Shown one piece after another: positions 12,250 to 24,017 of a stretch of DNA of 64,000 nucleotides. Made by a program: the position numbers and the translations under genes. Location: the NCBI GenBank assembly GCA_030407005.1, contig JAUDYN010000001.1:2418001-2482000 (forward strand), written 5' to 3'. The notes under the pieces are model-generated. The model did not search any database. It had not been told where the DNA came from and worked only from the letters and a program-made list of their open reading frames with translations. This DNA comes from Desarmillaria ectypa. Lineage: Eukaryota > Basidiomycota > Agaricomycetes > Agaricales > Physalacriaceae. Within the stretch, counting starts at the first letter, position 1. Each line of letters starts with the position of its first letter.

Positions 12250-14763
12250 TTATACACTGCAAATGAAGTGAGGCAAACCTTGGAGATCTTTCTGGTCACA
12301 CAAGACCGCTAGATCCAACCTCTGGAGATGCAGACACGCAGTCTTCAGACTGTCCCATAGTGCACGACTCATTATGCCTCGTTTGCCATCCAGCTTTTCG
12401 TTATCCGGAGCCGCGTCTGCATCCTGGAGTGCCAGCGCGTCCAAAATATGCTGCGCTGCCTCCTCATATCGCTATAAGGTAAACGGTTGTCAACAAGGAT
12501 GCTCAACTAGACAAGTTGACTTACCCTTAGACTGATGCACGAAATCCCCAAATTATATCTGTTCATGACAAAAAGGAATCAGCCAAAACAATTGTGCGTG
12601 TTTGGAGAGAACGCAACCTGGCTCGAATATAAGTAGGGTTCATTTCAAGGGCCCGGTAATAATACTGCAATGCATCTTCAGCGTGACCACTATTAGCCAT
12701 GGTTGCCCCGACACGATTGTAAAGAAGCCAGTCCTGCATTAAAAAGGTAACGAAATGGACCGGAAAAGAAATGATGCAATTTACCTCTGGTCTAATTGCC
12801 AGTGCTGTATGAAAACAATCCTGTGCCTTGGTATAATCCTGCATGCTCATTTAACACGTAATTTTTATTAGGAGAATAAGCCTTACCTCGCTACTGTTGA
12901 ACAGCACGGCAAGAGCAATCTGCACGTCGGCGTCAATCCCTCCAGCATCGTTGCCAAGACGCGCCATGCCCATCAGGCACTCTACCAAACTCTGGCATAT
13001 ATCGGGTGTCCACTCATCCACCTTGGGAGGAATTTCTCTCTGTAGCGACATATATCTAGGATTGGGATTCCTTTTCACCCATTCCCACACTGCGCCATAG
13101 GTTCCGCCATGATTCCCGTCATTTGTCTGTGAAATCGCGAGAGCTAACCAGCTTTCGATGTGTTCCGGATCCAGTTCAACTGCTCTGCCGAGCGCCTGCA
13201 AAGCCTTTTGTTCTCTCTCGTTCTCTTGCTGCTTCACACCCAGTTCGTACCAGGCCCTAGCATTGGTGATATCCCTCTGCACGGCTGCTTCGAGTTCTAG
13301 AACGCTCTGACACGCATAAATGCATGAGCCTTTGCGGTTATTGCAAGGAAAGTATAGCCTACCTCAAAGACAGACAGACGCTCATCAGAATGTATCGCGT
13401 GGTTCCTCGTTCTTGTCGAGTCCCCAACAAGATATGGATTATTTCCCTGAAATTGATAGTTATTCAACGGCTTGATCGCTGATGCTTCAGCCTCAAGGCG
13501 ATCCCAGTCATTCTGCAAGCGATCCCAAGTTGGGTCGACGGTAACTTGATTGGGTTTCGTTGCTTCGACGTCGCTCCAGAACTGAGAGTATTCTGCGTTT
13601 TCTTGTTTGAAATAGGCGTCATTGTTATTCAGCTGGTCAACGGCATTCAAATGTTCCTTGGTGCGAGAAGCGGAAGTAATTTGAGCCACGGGTGGAAGTT
13701 CAACGGCCTTGCCCTTCCCTTTCAAACTCGCAGACGGTGTGGAATAGGTTGTCGGAGCATAGCTTCCATCGTTCTCTACCATCTGATTCCCGTCGACAAC
13801 GATGGTTCGATCCCTCAACTGTCTCATCAATCCCATGAACTGACTATTCTGAAACTTGGGATTATTTTCACCCTGGACGGTTTCCAAGAGCATCCCAGCT
13901 GTTCGCGCCAACTCGTCCTGTTCTCCCTGAAGTTGACTAGACTGATCCTCTTGTTTACGAAGTAGTTGCTCCTGCGACTCGAACTCGTTGTCCCAAGACA
14001 GCCCTATATCGATACAATAACATGATTCAAAGGTCGCAGCGTCCACGAATGGAAATCACTCACGAGTATCGAGTATAGCCGCTGGCGGGTTCGGAATATT
14101 CTTCGGCATTTGAGGGAGAAAAACGGGCCTTTGAGATGGCCCGTATGCGGCTACATTACTCCACGGTAGTGAATCTATATGTGCGTTAATACAAAATAAA
14201 TTAAAGAATAAAATGTATAATACAATGTAAATGGGGTGTCGACGATCTCTGCGAAGGGCTAGGGCCGATTGCTGCAACTTGGTCGTGTGGCGATGGACTT
14301 GCAGAGGGCTGCTGGAGCATGAAATCTGCGGCCCAGCCAGACAACGTATTTGACTGTGGGTGATGATCTTGTTGTGCATTTAGAGCGGGCAGGGAAGAAC
14401 CCAGGGCAGAAAAATCGAATGCACGGCTTGTAGTGAGCGGTTGAGGCGAAGCCGTGGAGAAGAAACGGGCGACATCCTGATCGACAACGGATGGTCCTGC
14501 TTGCTGAGTGCGAAATATCTGCGGTATTTTGAGATTGTAAGTATTAGAAAGTAGATAATACAATGAATACTCACCTGTCTTGAAGGCCCTGCATGTCCTA
14601 CACCGAACTGATCCTGATAATCCTCAAATTAGCTGGATGACATGGCAGAAACAAAACAGTATACCTGCTGCACGCCTCGGTCCTGGTCAAACCGTTTCGA
14701 AAGGCCCTGAAGCGGATTTGTTGGCCCACATTCTGCTCCGCCAACAAGTAACGGTAGCGACAT
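12250..14763 (-). CDS. PEX5: PEX5, peroxisomal PTS1 import receptor
   Basis: PEX5 binds proteins with a C-terminal SKL-type signal in the cytosol and carries them into peroxisomes. The start MSLPLLVGGAEC places a conserved cysteine at position 12, the residue that is mono-ubiquitinated for receptor recycling in this family. WxxxF docking motifs are visible as WAADF and WDNEF. The C-terminal half has TPR repeats: NARAWYELGVKQQENEREQK, DPEHIESWLALAISQTND, DWLLYNRVGATMANSG, and ALEMNPTYIRARYNLGISC. The protein ends in the family-typical region LQRLDLAVLCDQKDLQG, with stop at 12250-12252. About ten exons, with small ones around 12.6-12.85 kb and 14.6 kb. The first exon stops after RGVQQ, then DQFGVGHAGPSRQ. 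Identification is secure; a few inner exon edges are approximate. Confidence 0.93.
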
Positions 14764-14895
14764 GCCTGTCGTATACTTGCTTGATTATGATGATGGTCCG
14801 ATGACAGTCTTGGAATACCCAATTTACCGGTTGCCGGTTTCGGCATGCAAAAGACATAATGATTAAATTTGATATTACAATTTACAACCCTAACC

Positions 14896-16011
14896 CTAAG
14901 CTACCATCGCTTCTTCATTGCTGGCGCGTTTTGCATCATGTATTCGTCTACATTCTGCGCCGCCATCGGAGCGTACTGTTTGAATCAGTCAGTCTTCGAT
15001 ACATACATACAGCTTAGCTGGTCTGCTTACGATGTCTCTGCGAGATTATGGTCAGACAAGAAATCAACAATGAAATGAGGGAGCATACGTTCAACGCGTC
15101 CAACCTACTGAAAGTCTTCTTACACCCTTGACAAACATTCGCTTGTGCCTTGGCGGTATGGAGTGCCTGATGACGTCTGGTGGCAGCGATGAGAAGCTTT
15201 GACAAAATTCTGCGAGTATCGGAGACGTACTTGCAGTCATGTTGGCGGGCAAAACCCTTCTGGCAGCCAGGCCACTGACATACATATGGCCTCTCTTCGG
15301 TATGAGACCTTAGGTGACCTATAAATGGAGTAAGGGTAAACAATCAAACGCGAACTAGTGCGATTTACCTCTGAGGTTGAAGCGACGAGTGAAAGTGCTA
15401 CCACAACCAGGTACCGGGCATTGAAAATGTGCTTCGTTTCTGCGCCTGTTCGCACTGGCAAGCTGAGTAGCGGAAGTAGTGACTTGCTGTTTCTCAACTT
15501 GAAGAATAGGTGGAAGGCGAGGCACGCCGCTGGCAGATGGATAATGATTGGCACCGACGCCACCCTGGCTAGAGCTTGCCTCAGGGCTCTGCGATGAACG
15601 AGCCGGACGGGACGATGACACTTCTAAATCTTTGTCAAGCTGTTCTGAGGGATGAGCGTTATCAGATGAAGGGATAGTGTCTTGAGGCACGGCATTTGTC
15701 GACTGAACGGTAAAGGCGACGGAGTTGGGAGCTGCGATGTAGGTGTAAGTGCGAGGACCATCCGGTTCAGTAGCAGGACCATCTGTGGGAATCAGAGCAC
15801 CATCGCCTTGGCCATATATATTTTGGACAGGATACTGCTGTCTGCTGATAGTATCGAGGGCGATGGCAGCTGCGTGTTGTTGAAGATGGTGTTTCTGAAT
15901 CCGTGGAGGTTGCGAAGACTCGGAAGAATTATTGGCTGCTGGCGTCGTCATGGGTAAAGGCCAAGCGGGTATGGGTGTCCCTCGCACGCCTGATGTTGCC
16001 TCTGCGGACAT
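14896..16011 (-). CDS. C2H2 zinc-finger transcription regulator
   Basis: A likely nuclear DNA-binding protein with a low-complexity N-terminus rich in Ser, Pro and Gln and a zinc-finger block at the C-terminal end. Finger 1 is CPVPGCGSTFTRRFNLRGH, finger 2 CQWPGCQKGFARQHDCKRH, and finger 3 CQGCKKTFSRLDALNRH, which continues LRSDGGAEC so that Cys may replace the last His. Each finger is crossed by an intron; the final junction joins ALNRH to LRSDGGAECRR, and the TAG is at 14896-14898. The ATG at 16011 is the first in this exon, but the frame stays open upstream to about 16088 behind a possible acceptor, so an extra 5' exon is likely. No known target. The finger architecture is certain; the specific role is not. 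Confidence 0.85.
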
Positions 16012-16494
16012 GCCTGCTATCAAATTCAAGGCCCGAAACAATCCCGAAAACTGCTGTTGATGCTCGTTGATGCTCCTATACAGCCTCTGTTCACAGGTAA
16101 TTAGCTTTGTTCAATACTAAGTTAATCGTTTCACGTACAAAATGTAGACTGACCTATGTTGAAAAGGACAGGAGAAGTACGGTGTACAGTGTTGGCAGAG
16201 AGAGAAAGGGAGAAGCCCCTTTGCCGATCTGCTGCACAGCCCATGCACAGCAATGCGTCTAAATTCGGCATCTCCAATCATCGCTCCATGCTGTGCAATT
16301 GCGATAAGTGCTGTGCTGCTAAAGATGGGATTTCACTGGTAGATACTACATTTTACTAGTCGTTGGCTGTATACAGAATAACGGAACATTTGCAACGATA
16401 CAGTTACTAGGAACTTGTAACAATTATATTCTGTCTTCCGGCGACCGACGTTTCATGACAGCTATCTAATGAGTAAGACAAATAAATATTGACA
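16012..16494. other. Intergenic, possible 5' exon of the C2H2 regulator
   Basis: The first ~75 bp (to about 16088) remain in frame with the C2H2 gene and code residues like NEHQQQFSG, so they may be exon sequence. The rest, up to the stop of the lipase gene, shows nothing recognisable. Confidence 0.35.
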
Positions 16495-19400
16495 TCATCT
16501 CGAACCAAGATGTGAATCCAATAAGCGCCGGCGACGCATCAACTCGGTCTCGCTAATCGTTTGACCCGTTTGTCTCGGTCCGCTTGATTTCTGCACGTCC
16601 TGATTCGCAGGCAATCGATAGCCGTCAACGAGTCCCAGCATTATCATGCAGTCGCGGTCGCGGTCAAGGAGGGTTTCTCCTTCAGAAGAGATTTCTGCTC
16701 CCGGAGGTGAAGTCGCTCCGTTCCTTTCATCAGATTGCACAAAGTCTACAGGTTTCTTGTCGCGTGGAGGACTTGTCGGTGATATACGACCCTGGTACTT
16801 CTTCGGCACGAACGTGATGCCCGTGTCATCAGTCTCTGTTTCCGAAGTAAAGGGACTAGTTGGTCTTCGGTCTGGGTAGTCGGCATGAGGCGATTCATGT
16901 CGGATAGGTGCCGTCTTGCCAACACTGTTAGCATGACTGAATCGCCCAAACGCTTGATAAATCCATTCAGCTAGTTCTTCAATGACCTAGGAAGAAGATT
17001 TTAGTCGTGTAGACAAGATTGCACACCAAAGCTTACAGCAATGGCTTCAGGCATGATTAGAGGCATCTGAAGATAACCATGGGACCACTCAGAGAAGATC
17101 ACTATTTGAGCCCAATCATCCTCAGTTTCCCGTGCAAGCTGATCCCTTTCCTTTCTCATTGCAAGCATACGACTACCATCCAGGGGCACATCTGCAACGC
17201 TCATCCGCAGGGACTCGCCAACTTTGGGGCTCTTACCGGAAAGCGCCATGTCCAGTTCGATTTTACGCGCTCGTTTGGCCTCCCTGATACGGCCAGCAAA
17301 GACAACAGTATCATCCACAAACGGGTCCTTTTCTCCGCACTGCATTAGCAATGGAGGAAATTGGGCGAGGAGGTGACTGGGTGTAAGTATCGGTGATATT
17401 CGATAGTCGGTCGCGAAATCTGGATTGTGATTCGGACCAATGTACAGAATAGCCATTGCACGCATCTGGCAACACGAATCAGTGTGGGTGGATGATAACT
17501 CTGTTCAAGCCTACCATTGTAGGAGAGATGATCCTATCGGTAAAATAACTGGTCCTACTTGCCATCGTCAGACGGGTACCTGTGGGTCGCTTCGACTCTT
17601 GTGATACGTGTGATGCTTTGTGATCTGCAGCAGAAACAGCCGCGGATAGCTCCTCCTGTCGTTCGGAGTGCAACCCGGTAGCTGTCGGCGCAGTTGAGGG
17701 AATGGTAGGTGAGTCACACCTCGCATTATTCGGTAATAGCCTTTTATCCACTTTGCACAAAAAATCGTCTTCTTCTTCGCTTGAGGACCAGTTCCCATCA
17801 GCGGCGCTTATTCGGGGCCGTAAGAACGACTTTCGTGCGATTGGCACGCGTGTGGAAATTGGTGAGTGGACTCTCTCCTTTGACCGAGGTCCAGCTTCAT
17901 CGTTACCACCTGCAAAACCAGGTATGTAAGTATCTTTCCAGCTGCTTCTCCGCTTAAGGCGCATCGGACAGGGAACGCCAGGTCTATTATCTCCAACTAC
18001 ACTGAGAGGATTCTATGGAGCAGTTAGATGTATGGAACACATGACATCAAAGCCAACATACGGTATTCTCTTTCAAACCATTGTATTCTTCAGGTAAGTT
18101 CCGTGGTCCTGAAAGATCCCCAGGCGGCTCTTCAGATCTCAAGATGCGAAGATTATCTGGAGTCATCCATGAAGTAAAATTGAAGTCAAGCGCAGCATAG
18201 CTAAGGGCCATGGCATGCGGTTTCGGGAGCGTCAGGGCATTGTGCGGCTGTTCAAGAATCCTCAAAACGACGTTGACCGCAATACAAGCACCACTTAGGA
18301 ACACAAGTGAGTGATCGGGCGGGCTCGGAGATGATATGTGCTTACGCAGAATCCCCAGTGACTATGATCTTCAAGTTGTGGCCTGACATGCCAATGATTC
18401 TACCACCTAAGCAGGTGATGCTTCATGTATAATTCATGACAGTGGCTGAAGCTTACCAGATTCGACAAGCAGCCTATAAAGGTCGAATGCCTCGTCTATG
18501 GCAAAGGGGTGTGGATCTAGAAGACGGAAGGAGTCAATATGTATGATAATATGGGTCATCGATTTCAAGAATACATTCTGGCGCCTTCCCATAGTCTAGG
18601 GACAGAACAGGTTTTCCCGTTGACCTGGCCCACATCCGTAGACGGTCTTCGTGATGCTCAGGATTCATGGCTACGAACCCTCCTCCCGGTATATCGAGAA
18701 TCAAGTCAGACGACTGACTTAGACTTTCCTTTGTAGAGGCAAAGAAAAGATACACAGTGATGGGTCGCTGGCAATGAGACGCTTTGGATCTCGCTAACAA
18801 AATCTTTCGGCGGACGGTGATGTGAGGTAGAGGCGCGAACGACCGTATCTACAGACGTAAAAGATAAATCTGGGTTTTTGGCATGTAAGGGGATGACTTA
18901 CCCAAGGATTGGTGGTCTTTTCCCAGGTAGCCCGTAACATCTCGACAGTGGGCACAGCTCTGAATCGTCGTAGCTGATGGAAATCAGTTGTAACGGCATG
19001 ACTTAAATAGCTGGAGCCTACCTTCTCATCCGCCTCATTAGGATATAACATATAGTAACCTGAGAACAATATAGAACAAAGATCCCGCAACCACTTGGGT
19101 CGTATTGACATGGCTGTTGCAAATCCTGCATCCAAACCAGTGATAATCCATGTTGCGCGATAATAAGATGGAGAATACTGCTATAATGTCAATTAAAAGT
19201 AGCAAGGGAGGTATATAAGACAAACAAGGTTAGCTAGAGGCTCTGGAGCTATTGGAAAACACGTATCAGGAAAGAGACAATATGACGGACGTCAAACTCC
19301 TCACATTGAAGTCCAAGTATCTTATCAAAGTTCCGTATAGCATATATAGCCGTTAACGTGCTGACAATAAGTTGCCACGGGGTGAAACGTCCTACACGAT

Positions 19401-19652
19401 GTTAGACCTCCCAGAATGCTCGAAAGATGGAAGTGACAGTACTGAGATATCCGTTCAGACGGTTGAGCCAAAGGATCCGGGGCGGACCCGAGTTTCCTTG
19501 AAGAATGCGCCATAACCAAAATAAGATGACGAGAAAGACCTAAGACCAGGGTCGCGGTTACCATCTGCTCAAAGCGATAGGAAGAAATATTATTTGCTCA
19601 CCTGCCTTCTCTTCCAGGAGGGATTGGGACGACCTACAAGATGGTCAATCAT
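16495..19652 (-). CDS. Hormone-sensitive-lipase-like alpha/beta hydrolase, membrane anchored
   Basis: A large serine hydrolase of the hormone-sensitive lipase family, expected to cleave acyl esters at a membrane. Splicing gives MIDHLVGRPNPSWKRRQ and then a hydrophobic segment (VTATLVLGLSRHLILVMA), a probable anchor. The oxyanion motif reads DIPGGGF, with Pro where most relatives have His. The catalytic serine lies in GDSAG, formed across an intron near 18.3 kb (ATGGGGATTCTGC joined to TGGTGCT). The acid and histidine are likely in CGEKDPFVDD and SEWSHGYLQM near 17.1-17.35 kb. A charged insertion (about 17.2 kb) and a long disordered tail follow, ending DSHLGSR. At least nine exons. It is divergent from the taspase gene. 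Family call strong; substrate unknown; the N-terminal exons are less sure. Confidence 0.83.
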
Positions 19653-19877
19653 GCTACTGCAGAGCCAAAATTAAGGTCTGCTGGCTCGGGAGAGGCAAGC
19701 AGCAGTGGCATGGAACCCTCTGACCTTGCAGAATATAATCATGGTGCATTTGCATGTGATTTCTCACGGAAGGAACTTCTGATTTCAATAGAGCCAAACA
19801 TTCGACGCCTTAGTCCAGACTCCTTTCTTTCGAACTGCCTCATCCGCATGACTTTGTGAAGAATTTAATCAGATTCA

Positions 19878-21406
19878 ATGATGGGAAAATATATTGTAGT
19901 TCATGGCGGAGCTGGTTATCATGGGGAATCCTCAGAATCTTCAGTCAAACGCGCTCTCTGGCGGTGTGTGGTTTCCATTCAATGATTCTTAATGGTTCTT
20001 AAACGAACTCAGAGCATGCAAAAGAGCTTATAGAGAGTCCTCTAGTCCAGCGATAGAAGTCGTCGAAAACGCCGTATCCATACTTGAGGACGATCCATGT
20101 CTCAATGCAGGTCCATATCTCTTCGTAGTCCTTCATTGATATGCGATTTGACCTCTTCAAACAAGGCTTTGGATCAAATCTGACACTCCAGGGTACTGTT
20201 GAATGTGACGCAAGCATCATGGATGGCGCAAGGAAAGCTTTTGGAAGCGTTGGCGCCACTGCAGGTATAAAAGTCGAATGTGCAATGACGCTCTCCTCAT
20301 GATTGCTGCTAGGCATTAAAAATCCCATTCGATTGGCGCGTTCGGTGCTAGAACATTCTCAACTTCCCGATCCGCTAGGACGTATTCCGCCTTTGTCTGC
20401 CATTCCATTGCTTGTAATCGCAAAGACTCATGATTGCGCAGAACGCTTGTTTCTCCGGGCGCCAATTTATTTGCCGAGCAACGTCTCGACAAGCGTTACA
20501 TCGTAGATCCCGCCTCCCTTGCAAGCCAACAAGCTTTTGAAAATTGGAAATACTGGACTACGAATCTAAACCAGGCTACGCAAGGACTAGGGGTGGTCGA
20601 CCGCGAAAAATTGCACGATGTTCAAGACACTGTCGGTGCCATCGCCTGGTGCGGTCCTTCAGATATTGCGGCTGGTGTTTCAAGGTCAGCTACTGTTCGT
20701 CCTTCGCTTCGTACACTATTAAAAAAAAACAACGCTTCCAGTGGCGGTTTACTGCTAAAACATTCTGGGAGGATTGGCGAGGTGAGAGCCTTCTTATTAG
20801 ATGTAGATAGTCATGACTTTGTCTCTTTTTTTACAGGCAGCTATTTATGGTGCCGGATGCTGGGCGCAACGAGACGAAGCGGTCATAGACGGGAGGATAC
20901 TAGTACGAGGAATAGCTTGCAGCGTTTCAGGTAATGTCAATCCTATTGCCTTTGTCGCTATTCACTGCCGTTTCAGGCGCCGGTGAAAATATAACTAAGT
21001 CTTCATTAGCCAAGCTTATTGGTCAAACCACTGGCGAGGCTCTTTCTTCCAATCAAGATATACATAACGTGCTGGAAAAGGCGTTAACGATAGATCTATG
21101 TGGCATGACCTTTCTTACTGCACCACTGATTATTCGGAGCTCACGCTGTCGCAGACGCATCCAAAGAATCCTGGGAACAAAATCCGAAAGCGGGGATAAT
21201 CTTACTAACAGTTGAAGATGAGGGAAATACTAGTAGCGGCATGTTCTGTATTTCTTTCGAAAGTATTACACCTAATACTATTAGTAGTGCGACTATGGTG
21301 TGCCTTCACAACGGCGAGTATGGCCATCGCTTACATTTCGCCGTCCAATCCAAATCCGAAGGTACAGCCTGATTACCGCGAAAACATATGTGCAACTGAT
21401 CGTTAA
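19878..21406 (+). CDS. Taspase-1-like threonine aspartase (asparaginase-2 family)
   Basis: This N-terminal-nucleophile hydrolase is related to human taspase 1. Such enzymes cut themselves before a threonine and then use it as catalyst. The start MMGKYIVVHGGAGYHG is typical. The autocleavage site is visible as QDTVGAIAW, with the Thr after Asp. Further family blocks are LEDDPCLNAGFGSNLT, VECDASIMDG, NPIRLARSVLEHS, and AAIYGAGCWAQ with VSGAGE. The end reads RLWCAFTTASMAIAYIS, with stop at 21404-21406. I traced nine exons; one intron uses donor GTCTGC after PPL, and another GTGGCA after IDL. Whether it cuts other proteins or only asparagine-type substrates cannot be read from sequence. It is divergent to the lipase and convergent with TFB4. 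Confidence 0.88.
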
Positions 21407-21537
21407 TAGAGCGTCGTGCTTCGACGGCCCCATGGGAAGGATGCATGCAGCAAACATCCTTTAGTATTCATAACAGCTTTGTCGCTGTGAAAATAGAACG
21501 CATGGTGGATATAGTGTAGGAGCGGTATGGTCTTCTC

Positions 21538-22993
21538 TTAACCAGAGCCCTGTCTGGCACCGTTAGTGCCGTTGCTGCTGCCTTGTCCAATAGAGGCGCT
21601 GTGGGGTAATTGATATGACGTGGTATCCCCATTGCGGGCGGAGGCGGAAGGAGCTGCAGAACCTGTATGGCCCGGAGTTGGCGGTTGACTGGAAGAGGGC
21701 GTGCGCTGGACCAAGCCATTGGTTTGCGCCAAGAGAGGCTTTGCTGCGTTCAGTCGTTGCAGTGTTTTGATCGGAAATTTCGTTCTACCGACTTTAATAA
21801 ATGTCCCCGTAAGGATGGAGTACTACCAACACTCACCGGCAGGTCGAACACACCGGTACTGGTTGACAAAATACTAAGAAGCAACATCAGACGCAATGCT
21901 GAAAAGGAAGGGATGAAGGTAACGTACTAGACAGGCATACTGAACATACAAAACCGATGTCGATTATATTTTTATGACAGAAGCAGGCTGCACGAAAGTC
22001 AATTCTGTCTTGTGTGGGGACAGAGAGCACCTTTCGTATAGAAGGCGGAGAGAGAAACGACATCTGGGATCTTGATGAGACTGCATACTGGGCAACAAGT
22101 CACATACATTGGACTGACGATCAGATATTGAAGAAGCGCATCCCGTCGTTCCAGTGATATGTAAGAACCTCCGGTCAAGTGTGCAGCCTGCTGTAAAAAT
22201 ACGGAGTCTGTACCGTATATCTGGCAAGCATCAACGACTACCTTCTACGACTGATTAGCCGACCAAGGAATAGAAGGGTGAGCATGATCATACCAGTTTC
22301 TGGGCCGAGAAGATGGCATTCATAATGGGAATGTAAGACGTAGTGAGATCCAGAGATACGGATAAGATGAGAATCCGGGGGTCGGTAGAACTAGCAGCCT
22401 CGAGGGGTTGAGACGTGTTGTCGGACGAGATGGTGGATGCAAGGGCAACCCTGTTAACGTCTAGAACATACAAGGTTTAGTTTAGTCAAAGTTAGTGTAG
22501 TAACCTTACAGCAAAGGGCCTTAGTCAACGCTCCGACCAGACCACAAGGCGCTAATGGGGCCATGAGAAGAGGTGAGAGGTAAAGTCGCATTGTGTACCT
22601 TCCTCTTCGTCGTCCATGAGCACATCCAGCTCGTCTCTGGTTCTCCGTACTATAGCGGAATCGACGACTTTGAACGCTACGTATGAGTTGGAGTCCATTT
22701 GCATCGTGGCGTCAGATTCCTGGTCAATTGAAGAATAGAGCATGACACTAAAGAGCATGAGCGACTGAAACGACGAAGATGGAGTAAGCCAACCTCTTGC
22801 CAGGAAGGGCGCCAAAGACAGCAAGGGTATTCTCATGCTTAGAGGCTAAGTGGGCGTTAAGGAAGACGAGTAGCTGGGAAAGAAAAGAGTTGAGAGCAAG
22901 GGGATAGGCATTAGAGGAGAGACCGGAAAGATGCCATTGAGTAGGGGACAAGTCTACGACGACGGACAGATGGGAACCAGTAGAATCATCCAT
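21538..22993 (-). CDS. TFB4: TFIIH subunit TFB4 (p34)
   Basis: TFB4 is a core subunit of TFIIH, needed for RNA polymerase II start and nucleotide excision repair. The ATG at 22993 gives MDDSTGSHLSVVVDLSPTQW, the opening of the von Willebrand-like domain, followed by LSQLLVFLNAHLASKHENTL and AVFGALPGK. The middle has ILILSVSLDLTTSYIPIMNA and GTDSVFLQQAAHLTGGSY. The C-terminal C4 zinc finger is split by an intron and rebuilt as FVCSVCLSIFCQPVPVCSTC. A Ser/Gly-rich tail ends with TAA at 21538-21540. About eight short exons. The tail beyond the zinc finger is longer than in yeast and looks disordered. It is convergent with the taspase gene. The family assignment is certain. Confidence 0.93.
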
Positions 22994-24017
22994 GTACAAA
23001 GCAAAGACCGGATTGGGAAAGAGGCGGACCGACGGCAGGCATTAAATTATATTTAATTTTGGCCGGCTAAATAAATAAAGAAGAAACCATCGCATCGATC
23101 TTGATCTACCCTTCCCCAACGTTGACAACGAGGGCCATCATACGTGCACCTCTCCCCACCCCATATGACCATCAGATCTGTCGCCGAGTGCTTTATGCCT
23201 TCTCCCGTATGTTGCACACGGCGAGATCCGCGACTCGGTCGCACCTTTCGTCATTGTTACCAGTGATGCCCACGCCGTCAGCGGGTCGACTAACCCCTAC
23301 GACCTGATTCGATTTCCCTCATGGAATATGTAGTGACTGCGGATAGACGAGGGTACGAAACGTACCCGAAGAGCGAAATTTAAGTTGAGGGACAGAAGCA
23401 TCGCTGGATCGCTCATTACACGGCGGCCATTGGTGCAGAGTGCGGATTGAACGGAGTGGCGGATGGAAGACAGGGTGAAGGGTCCCTGGCCTGCTGACTG
23501 ACGGTTACATTTGGGGCAGACAGAGACCAAAGTCGGCATCGACGGCGACGATGAACTCGAACAATTATTTCGGCAGAAGAGGCTCAATCCTATAGGCTGG
23601 ACGGGGTGAATCACGGCGCCAAAGGAGACAATTTCCGCAGACGGTAACCACATCTGGAGCACTGATAAGGTGTGATCTGATGAAGACAGCGAATATATCT
23701 TCATGGTGAACAAGTAGAACTGTAGTATATACAGTATGTACAACGTAGGAGCATTATTTCCAACAGAAGCTGCGCAGAAATAGAGGAGAAAATATAGAAA
23801 TGCAGGGGAGGACAACAAGGAGTAACATTATTTCGAGCTCAGCGGACGAATTGGGCATCAAAGGAGCCACATCGTCGACAGGGCTTCCGGGGACGGCCGA
23901 GACCGTGACCACGGCGTCGCTACCATCGATGCGTGCGAAAACCGTTCGTTGGCGATGCCTGACGCCCAGGTCAGCCCCCTCTTCGTCATCCCCCATCACC
24001 ATCACCCTTCCTCCCCC
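22994..24017. other. Divergent intergenic region between TFB4 and CHD1
   Basis: About 1 kb with the promoters of TFB4 and CHD1. It also contains one unexplained minus-strand ORF (listed separately). An upstream in-frame ATG for CHD1 lies at 23955. Nothing else stands out. Confidence 0.4.
23297..23704 (-). CDS. Doubtful ORF of 136 residues
   Basis: An uninterrupted minus-strand frame from ATG 23704 to a stop at 23297. The product starts MKIYSLSSSDHTLS, carries a cysteine-containing part (FCRNNC and VCPKCN) and shows no membrane segment or known family. It sits between two divergent housekeeping genes and could be part of the TFB4 or CHD1 upstream region. The Cys pattern CRNNC/CPKC could bind metal, but I cannot support that. 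It may be a chance frame; I give it mainly because the interval is otherwise unexplained. Confidence 0.22.
   Translation of the reverse strand: MKIYSLSSSDHTLSVLQMWLPSAEIVSFGAVIHPVQPIGLSLFCRNNCSSSSSPSMPTLVSVCPKCNRQSAGQGPFTLSSIRHSVQSALCTNGRRVMSDPAMLLSLNLNFALRVRFVPSSIRSHYIFHEGNRIRS

Noticed and set aside
14888..14900. Telomere-like CCCTAACCCTAAG
   Set aside because: Only two units, and they overlap the stop of a well-supported gene; not a telomere.
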